Notes: generated by a model from the letters alone, not told the origin. Positions 42,806 through 52,577 are shown, counted from the first letter of the stretch. The stretch is DNA of 64,000 nucleotides from Clostridium muellerianum (GCF_012926525.1 NZ_JABBNI010000016.1:1-64000); one strand, 5' to 3'. Translations and numbers: made by a program.

Positions 42806-42886
42806 CCTTTCTAATTAAATTCTTCCTATTAATTGTGCATAAAACACCATGTATATCAATAAAACATTGTATGAAGTTTTCACCAT

Positions 42887-44155
42887 CTACTTTTTAAGTA
42901 TAAAATCTAATACAGGATCTTTTTTAGCTGCATAATCATCTATTGATAATTCTATTATTTTATCAGGAATAAAAGCTGGTGTATCTACCTTTGATTCTTT
43001 AAACTCTTTTGTAGAATAATAAACATCAATTTTAGAATTAGGCAACTTAAAACTTCTCACTTCTCCAAAAGCATTAGGCTTTCCTCCAGTTTCTTCTCCA
43101 ACAAAAGTTGCATTAGTTTCATTCTTTAAATATATTGAATTTAAAACAGCTGAAGAAAAAGTTTCTCTTCCAACTATTACAAAAAGTTTATTTTTGCTAT
43201 TTATGCTCTTTTCCTTTATTTTATTAATAAAAGGTTCTAATATGGAAGAATTTCCTCCTCCATTATTTCTTAAATCAATGACTAATTTATTCACAGTATG
43301 TGTATCCATAATATTTAACATTTCTCTGCTAAAAGCATTAAAAGGTTTTTTCGTGTCTTCTCTACAATTATTATACTTAAAATACAAAACTTTTTCATCC
43401 TCTAAATATTTATACCAATAATCCATATCTGAATTTCTTCTGTACAAAGGTTTAATACTATCATCTGACCTGTCCACAAGTGACTTTTTAAGAAGCTTTT
43501 TAGAATTTTCATCTAAAACAATAGAATCCATTTGTACATCATATAAATGCTTTTCTTTATCTTCAAAAGTAAAATTAACTTTATCCTCATTAGAAACTAT
43601 TTTAAGTCCATGAAGAGCCTCCGGAAGGCCTAAATATTGCGGAAGAATATTTTTTATTTGACTATAATTTTCATGAGATATTATTGGAATTATAGAATCT
43701 TCAACTTCTTTTATATCTTTACCATTTACTTTTACTAATTTACAATACTGAGTATTCTTATATTTATCTATAGTACTTTTCACATAGATGCCCTCCTTAA
43801 ACCAATATAGATCTACTGGATATACTTTTTTTGTTGTATTAAAACTACAGCATGTATGAGAATCACCTACAGATGCCACTATCTTGTGTATACCAATTTT
43901 AATTTCATCATCATTCATATTTGGTACTTCTTTTTTTAAGTTATTAATCTCACTATTAAATTTCTCCTTTGTTATTTTAGAAAATAAATTTTTATGTTTT
44001 TCAGGAAGAACTTTACCTAAATAATCTATATCTTTTGTCCATTTAGAATTTCTATCCTTACCTATATACCTGGAAGCACAACCACTGAAAATACATGTAG
44101 TAACAAGCAAAACAATAGAAACATAAAATTTCATGCTTCTTTTTATAAATTTCAT
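42887..44155 (-). CDS. S41-like peptidase lipoprotein
   Basis: About 422 residues. Signal peptide with lipobox FSGC at about residues 25-28, so a membrane lipoprotein. The C-terminal half is a tail-specific-protease-like domain: LVIDLRNNGGGNSSILEPF, then KNKLFVIVGRETFSSAVLNS (catalytic Ser within TFSSA) and GEETGGKPNAFGE. No PDZ domain is evident. The start is ATG at 44155 behind AAAGAGG; a longer frame from TTG at 44173 is rejected. It follows the ABC permease by 20 bases and precedes the kinase, so it is probably part of the envelope-stress or immunity operon. Substrate unknown. Confidence 0.75.
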   Translation of the reverse strand: MKFIKRSMKFYVSIVLLVTTCIFSGCASRYIGKDRNSKWTKDIDYLGKVLPEKHKNLFSKITKEKFNSEINNLKKEVPNMNDDEIKIGIHKIVASVGDSHTCCSFNTTKKVYPVDLYWFKEGIYVKSTIDKYKNTQYCKLVKVNGKDIKEVEDSIIPIISHENYSQIKNILPQYLGLPEALHGLKIVSNEDKVNFTFEDKEKHLYDVQMDSIVLDENSKKLLKKSLVDRSDDSIKPLYRRNSDMDYWYKYLEDEKVLYFKYNNCREDTKKPFNAFSREMLNIMDTHTVNKLVIDLRNNGGGNSSILEPFINKIKEKSINSKNKLFVIVGRETFSSAVLNSIYLKNETNATFVGEETGGKPNAFGEVRSFKLPNSKIDVYYSTKEFKESKVDTPAFIPDKIIELSIDDYAAKKDPVLDFILKK

Positions 44156-44175
44156 TTTAATTCCTCTTTCCAAAA

Positions 44176-44955
44176 TTATTTTCCAATTATCTCGTATTTT
44201 CTAGAATTAAATATTGAAGATACAATTCCATAGCCTAATACAGCCACTAAAGCATTAAAAATAACATTATTCCAATGTATAGTTTGAGCAATATCTGTTA
44301 TATCTTTATCTGATGTCACTAATATAGAAACCATTCCTGCATACTGCTTAAATACCTCTTTTGAGGTGGTTCCTATTGCCCAGCCTATATGCTCCTGACC
44401 AGCTAAGTTTGATTTCATTACTAAATACAGACCTACAGTAGTGACTGTGATAGTAATAACAATTATAGCTGCACTTAAAATTTTGTTTTTTACAAGTTTG
44501 CTTAAAGCTAAAGCCATTCCTATGATAATTGGTCCAGCAATAAATCCAATAAATCTTGCTAATATAAAATAAATAACGCCCACTTTGGGATTACTTGAAT
44601 CCATTATTTTTGAATAGTAAATTCCATTTAAGCTAAAAAGTTCATATATCAAACAAGTTGACCATATAATCATCAATCCTAAAGAAAAAATTAATGATTT
44701 CACTAAAAATTTAGCGGAAGTTTTTATTGGTATCATATGTGTTATAACTTCTTTTCCCTTATAAAATTCATTGTATAAATCAATGAAAATATATACTGGA
44801 ATTACTATCCATGTAACATTACTTACTAAAAAAGCTGCACTTCTATAATCATAATTTATTAATACAGCTATACCACAAATCAATTCTATTAACGTAAAGA
44901 TACTAAATATGAGAAAGTGCTTTTTCATTTCAAATTTAAATAAGTTTAAAATCAT
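44176..44955 (-). CDS. ABC transporter permease (second pair)
   Basis: 259 residues with six predicted membrane helices, an ABC-2-type permease (MILNLFKFEMKKHFLIFSIFTL... start, typical of BcrB/AlbD-like permeases). Directly abuts the ATPase gene upstream (adjacent bases), so the two form one exporter. Likely role: export or sensing of an antimicrobial peptide or envelope compound, inferred from the adjoining two-component genes. Confidence 0.8.
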   Translation of the reverse strand: MILNLFKFEMKKHFLIFSIFTLIELICGIAVLINYDYRSAAFLVSNVTWIVIPVYIFIDLYNEFYKGKEVITHMIPIKTSAKFLVKSLIFSLGLMIIWSTCLIYELFSLNGIYYSKIMDSSNPKVGVIYFILARFIGFIAGPIIIGMALALSKLVKNKILSAAIIVITITVTTVGLYLVMKSNLAGQEHIGWAIGTTSKEVFKQYAGMVSILVTSDKDITDIAQTIHWNNVIFNALVAVLGYGIVSSIFNSRKYEIIGK

Positions 44956-45648
44956 TTAAATCATCTCCTTAAATAAGTCTTCAATAGATTCTTTATGTTT
45001 TTCTTTAAGAGTTTCCACATTATCATGAAGCAAAACTTTTCCCTCATTAATAAATACAACTTCATCAAATAGTCCTTCCACATCATTTATCAAGTGAGTA
45101 CTTATAAGGATTGAACTATCCTTGTCAAAATTGTTAAGTATAATCTTAATTATCTTATCTCTCATAGATGGATCAACTGCAGCAAGAGGTTCATCAAATA
45201 AAAAAAGTTTTGCTTTTCTTGAAAAGATTAAAGATATATTTAATTTTTCTTCCATACCTTTTGACAGGGAATTTATCTTTGAATTTAAATCGAGTTCTAA
45301 ATCATATACTATTTTAAGAGCTTTTTCATAATCAAAATCTTCAAAGAAGTTTTTAAAAAATTTTAAGGCTTCCTTTATAGTCATCCATCCATATAAAAAG
45401 TCTTTATCAGGCAAATAAGCAACTATTTTTTTCGTTTTTACACTAGGTGCCTCACCATCAATTAAAATGCTACCATCATTATAGCTTAAGAGTGAAGCAG
45501 CAGTTTTTATAAGCGTAGTCTTACCAGCTCCATTTGGCCCTAAAAGTCCAACTATCTTTCCTTTTTTTATTTTTAAATTTAAATTGTTTAAAGCTTTTTT
45601 TCTTCCATATTTTTTAACTAAATTTTCGCATTGCAATAAATATTCCAT
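44956..45648 (-). CDS. ABC transporter ATPase (second pair)
   Basis: 230-residue nucleotide-binding subunit. Walker A GLLGPNGAGKTTLIK, Q-loop AYLPDK, signature INSLSKGMEEKLNIS (the LSGGQ motif appears as LSKGM, as in YtrB/GldA-like subunits), Walker B KLFLFDEPLAAVD, and a switch His in ILISTHLI. It pairs with the permease at 44176. Its 5' region carries the shared box at 45830-45863. Confidence 0.9.
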   Translation of the reverse strand: MEYLLQCENLVKKYGRKKALNNLNLKIKKGKIVGLLGPNGAGKTTLIKTAASLLSYNDGSILIDGEAPSVKTKKIVAYLPDKDFLYGWMTIKEALKFFKNFFEDFDYEKALKIVYDLELDLNSKINSLSKGMEEKLNISLIFSRKAKLFLFDEPLAAVDPSMRDKIIKIILNNFDKDSSILISTHLINDVEGLFDEVVFINEGKVLLHDNVETLKEKHKESIEDLFKEMI

Positions 45649-45829
45649 AGATACACTCTCCTGTTCTTTAACTGCAATTGATAATATAAATATTTATTCT
45701 TTTTCTATGATTAGCATCTTAAAAAAACTTAAAATCACATTATTCCATTTAGGAATCTTTAATATAGACTTCAAATTACCAATTGCAGTTTCTTTAAATT
45801 TCAATTTAATTTTAATAATCAGTTTCTAA

Positions 45830-45863
45830 GCAGTTATAAAGAAAATATTAAGAAAGTCTTAAG
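45830..45863 (-). promoter_or_regulatory. shared response-regulator box, copy 1
   Basis: On the minus strand: CTTAAGACTTTCTTAATATT then TTCTTTATAACTGCTTA. CTTAA recurs after 11 bases, the spacing typical for OmpR-family direct repeats, and TATAA follows as a possible -10. An almost identical box sits at 47742-47776. Confidence 0.6.
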
Positions 45864-45901
45864 TTGAAAAATAGTAGTTATTTAGATAATTTTTTATAAA
45901 T

Positions 45902-45951
45902 AAAAACCATGCATACAAGGAAATTTGCTTTCCTATTTATGCATGGTTTTT
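45902..45951. terminator. bidirectional terminator after first ABC pair
   Basis: AAAAACCATGCAT/ATGCATGGTTTTT 13-bp perfect arms with a weaker internal stem. Confidence 0.8.
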
Positions 45952-45985
45952 ATTTAGAGGATCTATTGACTTTACATCATTATCC

Positions 45986-46774
45986 TTATTTTAGTTCTAA
46001 ATTTTTAAATATAAATGCTCCTACTAATGTTGTAATTATAATTAATATACTGCAATTTAATATAATACTATACAAATTTATTTGTAACATACATATTTCT
46101 ATAAACATAAACATAGGCATATGTTTAAAAAAATCGTTAAACTGAAATAAGTAACTAACTTCTATTATCATACCTATTATAGATAATACTGCAAATATAG
46201 ATTTATTTCTTATGATTACAGCTAAACATATATAAATACTTGCCAAACTAAAATATACTAATGTTATTGAAATTGTGACTTTCATCATTTGTATAAAAAG
46301 GTTAAAACTAAAGGTTCCATTCCATCCACTTATAAAACTCCCCATAATTGCTGTACCAAATAGTAATAAGATTATTAAAATAAATATACTTAAACATATT
46401 ATTATTAATTTTGATATATATATTTTTACTCTTTTATGACCATATGCAGCTATGTTTTTTATTGTACCTTCAGTATATTCATCAATAACAATACTTCCTA
46501 CTAAAAATATAACTAATATTGATATAACAGGACAAAATCCAAAGGCAGAATAAAAATATTCTATAAACTTAGGATGAACTCTATCCTGAAAATTGTTAAT
46601 CAAAATTCCAAATTCTCTTCCTTGAAAATAATCATTTATCTCCTTAATAGTGTGATTATTATACAAAGATAAATAAATACACCAAATAATTGAAAATGCT
46701 GTAACTATAACTGAGCTTATAAATGTTTTATTATATTTTAATTTATACATTTCAAATTTTAATAAGTTATACAT
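45986..46774 (-). CDS. ABC transporter permease (first pair)
   Basis: 262 residues, six predicted membrane helices, ABC-2-type permease of the BcrB/lantibiotic-immunity kind (start MYNLLKFEMYKLKYNKTFI; central DEYTEGTIKNIAAYGHKRVK, conserved in this family). Its first base overlaps the last base of the upstream ATPase gene. Likely half of a bacitracin- or lantibiotic-type self-protection exporter. Confidence 0.85.
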   Translation of the reverse strand: MYNLLKFEMYKLKYNKTFISSVIVTAFSIIWCIYLSLYNNHTIKEINDYFQGREFGILINNFQDRVHPKFIEYFYSAFGFCPVISILVIFLVGSIVIDEYTEGTIKNIAAYGHKRVKIYISKLIIICLSIFILIILLLFGTAIMGSFISGWNGTFSFNLFIQMMKVTISITLVYFSLASIYICLAVIIRNKSIFAVLSIIGMIIEVSYLFQFNDFFKHMPMFMFIEICMLQINLYSIILNCSILIIITTLVGAFIFKNLELK

Positions 46775-47688
46775 TAATATGTACCCCCTATTAAACTTTT
46801 AAAATAATCCTCAAGATTATCTCCACTTGGCATTATCTGCTCAATTACAATACCTTCCTTAAAAATTTCAGTTGAAACTACTCCTGGCTTATCTACATAT
46901 TCATAAATTCTTATAGTTCCATCTGGCAAAACTTTAAAATTACTTATGTTTAATTTTCTTTCTAGAACCGTTAAAGCTTTATTTAAATTATCAACTTTTA
47001 TATTTAAGCTTCTTCTGCATTTTTCATTTAATTGTTTTAATGTAAGTTCTTCTAAAAGCTTCCCCTTATGAAGTATTCCATAAGAAGTTGCAATCTCATA
47101 TAATTCTCTTAAAATATGGCTTGAAATGAGAATAGTTGTATTTCTTTCTCTATTTAATCTTTTTAAAGCTTCCCTTACCTCCGCTATTCCTATTGGATCT
47201 AATGCATTTATAGGTTCATCTAGTATTAAAAATTCTGGATCTTTGAGTAGTGCTAAAGCAATTCCTAACCTTTGTTTCATTCCAAGTGAAAGGTCTTTTA
47301 CTTTTTTATTTCTTATATCATGAATTTTTAAAAGTTCTAAAACTTTTTCTACACTCTCCTCTCCTGGAATTCCCTTTTGCAATCTAGAAGCTTGTAAATT
47401 TTGACAAACCGTCATATTGATATATAAAGCAGGCTTTTCCACTAAAACTCCTATTCTCTTTCTAAGCTTTTCTAGTTCATTTTCTCTATTTTTACCAAAT
47501 AGTTCAATTGAACCGTTTGAAGGTGATGTAAGTCCTGCTATCATACGAAAAGTTGTAGTCTTTCCAGCTCCATTTTCTCCAATAATGCCATAGATTTCTC
47601 CCTGTTTTATGTTAATATTTACACCATCAACTACTAAATTATTTTTATATTTTTTGCTCAAATTTATAGTCTTTAAAACATATTCCAC
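46774..47688 (-). CDS. ABC transporter ATPase (first pair), bacitracin/lantibiotic-export type
   Basis: 304 residues. Walker A GIIGENGAGKTTTFR, signature DLSLGMKQRLGIALALL, Walker B EFLILDEPINALDPIG, switch His in ILISSHIL. The extra C-terminal region of about 85 residues is usual in BcrA-like subunits. The LDEPxNALDP motif is typical of the BcrA / lantibiotic-immunity group. It begins 89 bases after the response regulator, with the 47742-47776 box between. Confidence 0.92.
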   Translation of the reverse strand: MEYVLKTINLSKKYKNNLVVDGVNINIKQGEIYGIIGENGAGKTTTFRMIAGLTSPSNGSIELFGKNRENELEKLRKRIGVLVEKPALYINMTVCQNLQASRLQKGIPGEESVEKVLELLKIHDIRNKKVKDLSLGMKQRLGIALALLKDPEFLILDEPINALDPIGIAEVREALKRLNRERNTTILISSHILRELYEIATSYGILHKGKLLEELTLKQLNEKCRRSLNIKVDNLNKALTVLERKLNISNFKVLPDGTIRIYEYVDKPGVVSTEIFKEGIVIEQIMPSGDNLEDYFKSLIGGTY

Positions 47689-47741
47689 ATTAACTCTCCC
47701 CTAATTAAAGTATCTTTGGCAATTATATAATTTAATTAATA

Positions 47742-47776
47742 AGCAATTATAAAGTAAATATTAAGAAAGTCTTAAT
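47742..47776 (-). promoter_or_regulatory. shared response-regulator box, copy 2
   Basis: On the minus strand: TTAAGACTTTCTTAATATTT then ACTTTATAATTGCTTA, directly before the first ABC pair and right after the regulator stop codon. Differs from copy 1 at only a few positions. Confidence 0.6.
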
Positions 47777-47777
47777 T

Positions 47778-48467
47778 TTAACTATCAAGCTTGTACCCTA
47801 TACCCCAAACAGTTTGTATATAGTCTCCTGCACCTGCTTTTGATAATTTATTTCTTAAATTACTTATATGAACAGTAATTGTATTATCATCACATATATA
47901 TTCATTTCCCCATACACTTTCAAATACATTTGACTTTGAAAAAACCTTTTTAGGATAACTCATGAAAAGCTGTAAAATATCAAATTCCCTAGTTGTCAAA
48001 ATAACATTAGTGTTATTTACAAGTACTTCTCTAGTATCTTTATTAAGAGAAATTTCCCTATAACTCAATATGTTTTCATATGTATCCTCTGAAAACTCTT
48101 TATACCTTCTTAGATGTGAATCTATTCTAGCTGACACTTCATCTATATCAAAAGGTTTAGTAATAAAATCATCTGCTCCTATTCTCAAAGTTTCTATTTT
48201 TACATTTGTTTCTTCCTTAGCTGAAATTATTACTACAGGCATATGACTAATTTCTCTTATTTTAACCAAAAGCTCTTCCCCATTCATACCCGGCAGCATT
48301 AAATCCAGCAAAACCATATCCCAATTTCCCTGTTCTAAATATATTAATGCTTCTGTTCCAGAGTAAGCAGACTTAGTGCTATATCCACTCATGTTAAGCA
48401 TATCACACAATAATTTATTTATATCATTGTCATCTTCTACTACTAATGTTTTTATATCTTTTTTCAT
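47778..48467 (-). CDS. OmpR-family response regulator
   Basis: 229 residues. Receiver domain with VVEDDND (acidic pocket), LLDLMLPGMNG (phosphoacceptor Asp), SAKEE and TKPFD (conserved Lys); then a winged-helix DNA-binding domain (LTTREFDILQLFMSYPKKVFSK, NTITVHISNLRNKL, VWGIGYK). A start at 48467 with GGAGAAGG upstream is preferred over an in-frame ATG at 48500, because it gives the standard MKKDIKTLVVEDD opening. Probably phosphorylated by the kinase at 41894 and acting at the two boxes near the ABC genes. Confidence 0.92.
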   Translation of the reverse strand: MKKDIKTLVVEDDNDINKLLCDMLNMSGYSTKSAYSGTEALIYLEQGNWDMVLLDLMLPGMNGEELLVKIREISHMPVVIISAKEETNVKIETLRIGADDFITKPFDIDEVSARIDSHLRRYKEFSEDTYENILSYREISLNKDTREVLVNNTNVILTTREFDILQLFMSYPKKVFSKSNVFESVWGNEYICDDNTITVHISNLRNKLSKAGAGDYIQTVWGIGYKLDS

Positions 48468-48508
48468 ATATTTTAATCCTTCTCCTATATTAAAAAACAT
48501 TATATGAA

Positions 48509-49483
48509 TTATTTTTTTATTAATTCCCTGTATTTCTTATTTTCTTTTCCTCTAAACATTCTTCCGCTAGATTTACTATTTGTTATATAAAATAATTGCT
48601 TAGCTAAGCTCATTTCCCCTTGCTCATAAGCTAATCTACCTGCTATAAATTCTCTTGTGCCATCATCTACTCTTTTTAAACCTGCAACAAACAGTAAACT
48701 AATATATTTATTTGCTAAATCAAATTTTTTAGTTTCAATATATATGTTTATTAAGTCCTCAACTAATAGATAAAATAAGTCCTGTTCAACTTTAGGTTCT
48801 GGAAACCACTCCCACACTTCCCAAAGTAATTTTAAAGCTCCATCAATATCTCCCTCTTCAAACATATCCATATACTTAAATTTATTCTTAAAAAATTGAT
48901 CTTCCATTTGTTTTAACAACTTATTATTTTTAACAAGCTTGTCTTTTGATTCCTTAACTCCCTTTTCATTTTCAATAGACTTGTCTTCCACTTCTTTTAA
49001 TGACTTATTATTTTCAATAAGAGCATCATCTTTTGTTTCTTCAGCTGAGTTTAATTTAACATGTTCCGATACTAATTCTTCTATTAAATCAAAGTATTTG
49101 TTGTCATCATTATAAAATAAATCCATACCATCTAACATATAAGTTTTTATAAGATATTCTTTAGCTTTTTCAAAGTTATTCTCCATATAAAAACATTTTC
49201 CTATACTAAATAATATATATGGATTACCTATTCCACCAACACAATTTAACGCATCAAAGTAATAATTTCGCGCTTGCTTATGATCGTCTTCTATAAACAT
49301 CAAATCTCCCATGGATACAAGAATTAGTGATGATATTTCATATTCCTCTATATCCCCCGGTATTAAATCTAATGCTTCTTCATATTTATCAAATGCTTTT
49401 TCATTCTCACATCTTTCTTCATATTCTTCTGCTTCATTACACAATTTTACTATTTCATCATATATGTTTTCATCTAAATCCAT
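48509..49483 (-). CDS. TPR-like helical-repeat protein
   Basis: 324 residues, no signal peptide. N-terminal half with tetratricopeptide-like repeats (AFDKYEEALDLIPGD, ARNYYFDALNCVGGIGNPYI, AKEYLIKTYMLDG), a charged central segment with internal repeats (NNKSLKEVEDKSIENEK), and more helical repeats in the C-terminal part (GALKLLWEVWEWFPEPKVE). Acidic and cytosolic. It lies 41 bases upstream of the response regulator and may be co-transcribed, but its contribution is unknown. Similar clostridial proteins are annotated only as TPR proteins. Confidence 0.65.
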   Translation of the reverse strand: MDLDENIYDEIVKLCNEAEEYEERCENEKAFDKYEEALDLIPGDIEEYEISSLILVSMGDLMFIEDDHKQARNYYFDALNCVGGIGNPYILFSIGKCFYMENNFEKAKEYLIKTYMLDGMDLFYNDDNKYFDLIEELVSEHVKLNSAEETKDDALIENNKSLKEVEDKSIENEKGVKESKDKLVKNNKLLKQMEDQFFKNKFKYMDMFEEGDIDGALKLLWEVWEWFPEPKVEQDLFYLLVEDLINIYIETKKFDLANKYISLLFVAGLKRVDDGTREFIAGRLAYEQGEMSLAKQLFYITNSKSSGRMFRGKENKKYRELIKK

Positions 49484-50310
49484 ATCCTATTACCACCTTA
49501 TATTATTTTAAAATCACATTTGCGTATTGTTAGCTAGAAATAGTCTATTTACTATTTCAACTGAATTTTGTAGGTTTTATTATATTTCACTACAATATTC
49601 TAGAAGTTTTTCATTACAATTTTTTCACCAAAAGACCAAATTTTAAAAATAAACATTCATCCAAAAATACTTTATTTATATGTACTGCATTTCGAAGATA
49701 TACTTCAAAACCAATAATAGTACCTAATTATGTGCCTAATATAAAATTCAATTTTCTAATATCATTCTCCTGCAAGTAATTTGTTATTTTATCAACTTTA
49801 CCATCAATAAATAAAAAATTTGAATTTTTCTTTGCAAAATATCCATCTGTGAAAAAATTTATATAAAAAATTAGTTTTTCCGTTATACATGTACATCATC
49901 TTATATTATACCAATATTATTAATACATTTCACTATTATACAATAAAATTTATTATATAATAATTAATAAATTCTAAAAAACCAAATGTAAAATACATTA
50001 CTAACTTTTTAACCTTTCTTGTTATTTTATAAGGAAGATACCTTATATTCTCTACTTCCATTGCCTTATAAAAATCTTTTCCTTCAACTTCAATATCATA
50101 TAAGCAAGTTTAAAATACAATAAATTTATTAACTTTAATAAACTCTGTCATAATATACTTTTTCAATAACTATTTCTTCTTAATAAATAAGTTGTATTTA
50201 CAATTAACCATATTTTCAATATAATTATAATATTACATAAACTAGGCAAACTAACTATTAGAAAGTCAGTTTAGCTGTTAATTACAAAATTTTAAGGGGG
50301 ACTAGACATT
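49484..50310. other. long AT-rich intergenic region
   Basis: 827 bases. Contains the degraded coding stretch at 49728-49895 and otherwise low-complexity AT-rich sequence. The right end holds the promoter and GGGGG ribosome site of the phosphatase gene. Confidence 0.5.
49728..49895 (-). pseudogene. degraded C-terminal coding remnant
   Basis: 55 consecutive sense codons in very AT-rich sequence without a start codon or ribosome site. The residues look protein-like (FFTDGYFAKKNSNFLFIDGK, ITNYLQENDIRKLNFILG). Probably the tail of a lost gene. No family recognised. Confidence 0.35.
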
Positions 50311-52197
50311 ATGTTAAAAAAGAAAATTAGTATTCTATTATCTATCGCTTTAAGTACTTCTATCATGCTTTCACCTGTTGTTACTTTTGCCGCAGCTCCA
50401 CAAACACAAGTAGTTGCAACATCCCAAGTCACATCAAACTATACTCAGAAGGACTTAAATGAACAGGATGTAATGGCATTACTTTGGATGCAAACTTCCG
50501 CAGAATATAGGGAGCTTTGTTATCAAGCTTATAATGCTGGAAAAATGCAGGTAGACGCAGCCCTAAAAAATCATAAAAGCGGAGATAAACCTTTAGCTAT
50601 AATTACAGACTGCGATGAATCAGTTATAGACAATACCGCTTATGATGCAGGTCACACAGGTCATAATACTGCTTATGCCAGCGATAGTTGGGCAAAGTGG
50701 GTTGATGCAGCAAAAGCTGATGCCATGCCTGGCTCTAAAGAATTTTTACAATACCTTTCCAGCAAAGGTGTAGATGTATTTTATGTTACTAATAGGGATG
50801 CAAAACATGGAATGCAAGGTACCATGAAAAACTTAAAAGATTTAGGATTCCCTAATGCAGACGAAAAACATCTTCTCCTTCAAACAGATAAAGGTAATAA
50901 GCAGGGTAGATTTGATGCTGTTGCCAAAGACTATAATGTAGTATTTTATATGGGTGATAATGAAAATGATCTACCTATAGGTACTTATGGTGTCAGTCTC
51001 GATCAAAGAAATGCTGCTGCTGATAAAAATAAAGATTCCTTTGGAACAAAATTTATTGCTCTTCCAAATCCATCCTATGGTGACTTTGAATCTGCTGTAG
51101 CTTCTGGTTATTGGGGACTTAGTGCGGCTAAAAAAGATGAAGCTAGAAAAGCTCCTTTTAAAACTTGGAGAGCTGACGGTGCTCCAGCTATAAAAAGTGC
51201 TTCAGATTCAAAGACTACTCAAGCTCCAGCTGCTCCAATAACAACAACTACTACTACTCAAGATACTTATACTGTTAAACCTGGCGATAATTTATTTAGA
51301 ATAGGTTTAAAATTCTCTATGGATTTTAAAGCACTAGCTAAAATCAACAATATTTCCAATGTTAATTTAATCTATGTTGGACAGACAATAAAATTATTAC
51401 CAAAAACAGTTCAAACAACTACTCAACCACAAACAACTCCTGCACCTTATTCTCAAAAAGATTTAAATGAACAAAATGTAATGGCCATATTATGGATGCA
51501 AACTGCTGCAGAATATAGAGAATTGTGCTATCAAGCTTACAATTTAACTAAAATGCAAGTAGATGAAGCTCTTAAAAATCATAAATCAGGTGATAAACCT
51601 TTAGCTATAATTACAGACTGCGATGAATCAGTTATAGATAACTCTGCTTATGAAGCAGGTCATACAGGCTACAATTCTGCTTATTCTAGTGACAGCTGGG
51701 GAAAATGGGTAGATGCAGCAAAAGCTGATGCTATGCCTGGAGCTAAAGACATGTTGCAATATCTTTCCAGCAAAGGAGTACATGTATTTTATGTTACTAA
51801 CAGAGACGCTAAAAAAGGATTACAGGGTACTATGAAAAATTTAAAAGATTTAGGATTCCCTAATGTAGATGAAAAACATGTTCTTCTTCAAACAGATAAA
51901 GGCAATAAGCAAGCTAGATTTGACGCTGTTGCAAAAGATTATAATGTTGTAGCTTATATGGGTGATAACGAAAATGATTTACCTATAGGCACTTACGGTG
52001 TAAGTCTACAGCAGAGAAATGCTACTGCAGACAAAAACAAAGATTCCTTTGGAACAAAATTTATTGCTCTTCCAAATCCATCTTACGGCGACTTTGAACC
52101 AGCTGTTGCCTCTGGCTATTGGGGACTTAGCCCTCAGCAAAAAGATGCTGCAAGAAAAGCTCTGCTTAGAACTTGGAGAGCAGATGGAAACAACTAA
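50311..52197 (+). CDS. secreted tandem acid phosphatase (e(P4)-type) with central LysM domain
   Basis: 628 residues. Signal peptide (1-27, ending TFAAA). Two near-identical class-B HAD acid phosphatase domains of the lipoprotein e(P4) / 5'-nucleotidase type (about 48-290 and 388-627) flank a LysM domain (about 323-370, DTYTVKPGDNLFRIG..NNISNVNLIYVGQTI). Each phosphatase copy keeps IITDCDESVID (nucleophile Asp), FYVTNRD and MGDNENDLP. LysM should hold the enzyme on peptidoglycan. Typical members have a single domain of about 260 residues; the repeat at DNA level (TTAGCTATAATTACAGACTG in both) shows a recent intragenic duplication. Likely dephosphorylates nucleotides or other monoesters outside the cell. 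Confidence 0.9.
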   Translation: MLKKKISILLSIALSTSIMLSPVVTFAAAPQTQVVATSQVTSNYTQKDLNEQDVMALLWMQTSAEYRELCYQAYNAGKMQVDAALKNHKSGDKPLAIITDCDESVIDNTAYDAGHTGHNTAYASDSWAKWVDAAKADAMPGSKEFLQYLSSKGVDVFYVTNRDAKHGMQGTMKNLKDLGFPNADEKHLLLQTDKGNKQGRFDAVAKDYNVVFYMGDNENDLPIGTYGVSLDQRNAAADKNKDSFGTKFIALPNPSYGDFESAVASGYWGLSAAKKDEARKAPFKTWRADGAPAIKSASDSKTTQAPAAPITTTTTTQDTYTVKPGDNLFRIGLKFSMDFKALAKINNISNVNLIYVGQTIKLLPKTVQTTTQPQTTPAPYSQKDLNEQNVMAILWMQTAAEYRELCYQAYNLTKMQVDEALKNHKSGDKPLAIITDCDESVIDNSAYEAGHTGYNSAYSSDSWGKWVDAAKADAMPGAKDMLQYLSSKGVHVFYVTNRDAKKGLQGTMKNLKDLGFPNVDEKHVLLQTDKGNKQARFDAVAKDYNVVAYMGDNENDLPIGTYGVSLQQRNATADKNKDSFGTKFIALPNPSYGDFEPAVASGYWGLSPQQKDAARKALLRTWRADGNN

Positions 52198-52214
52198 AGA
52201 AATGAGGAATTTTT

Positions 52215-52508
52215 ATGAGTTTTTTAGAAACAAAAAAGTTATACAGAATTGAAATAACAGAAATATGCTATTATTATCCGCCTCTATATGGAACAGGTAC
52301 TGCAATGCCATCCTTTGAATCAGTTGAAAAAAACGGTAATTGGGGTTCAATCCCTAAAGGTATTACAGGATGGGTAGTTGAAAAATTCGGTAAAAAATAT
52401 TTTAGACCAGATGAAAATCAAGAAGGAATAGAATTATTTACACCTGCCGATCAGCCAATTGTTTTAGTTCCTTATATCAAAATAGATGGACATTATAAAA
52501 AAATATAG
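52215..52508 (+). CDS. small hypothetical protein
   Basis: 97 residues with no signal peptide. Aromatic and proline rich near residues 18-30 (CYYYPPLYGTGTAMP), with a later GITGWVVEKFGKKYFRP. I recognise no family. It lies 17 bases after the phosphatase gene with GAGG upstream and is probably co-transcribed, ending at a strong terminator. Confidence 0.6.
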   Translation: MSFLETKKLYRIEITEICYYYPPLYGTGTAMPSFESVEKNGNWGSIPKGITGWVVEKFGKKYFRPDENQEGIELFTPADQPIVLVPYIKIDGHYKKI

Positions 52509-52525
52509 AAACTAAGTAGTTATAT

Positions 52526-52568
52526 TAAAACCAATTGTAAAGACATTGTATTTGCAATTGGTTTTAAT
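52526..52568 (+). terminator. terminator after small hypothetical gene
   Basis: TAAAACCAATTG / CAATTGGTTTTA perfect 12-bp arms around a 17-18 base loop. Confidence 0.8.
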
Positions 52569-52577
52569 ATTATATGT

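Larger units (their letters stand above)
45649..45985. other. spacer between the two ABC operons
   Basis: 337 bases without a gene. Contains the 45902-45951 terminator ending the first pair and a regulatory box at 45830-45863 serving the second pair. Confidence 0.5.
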
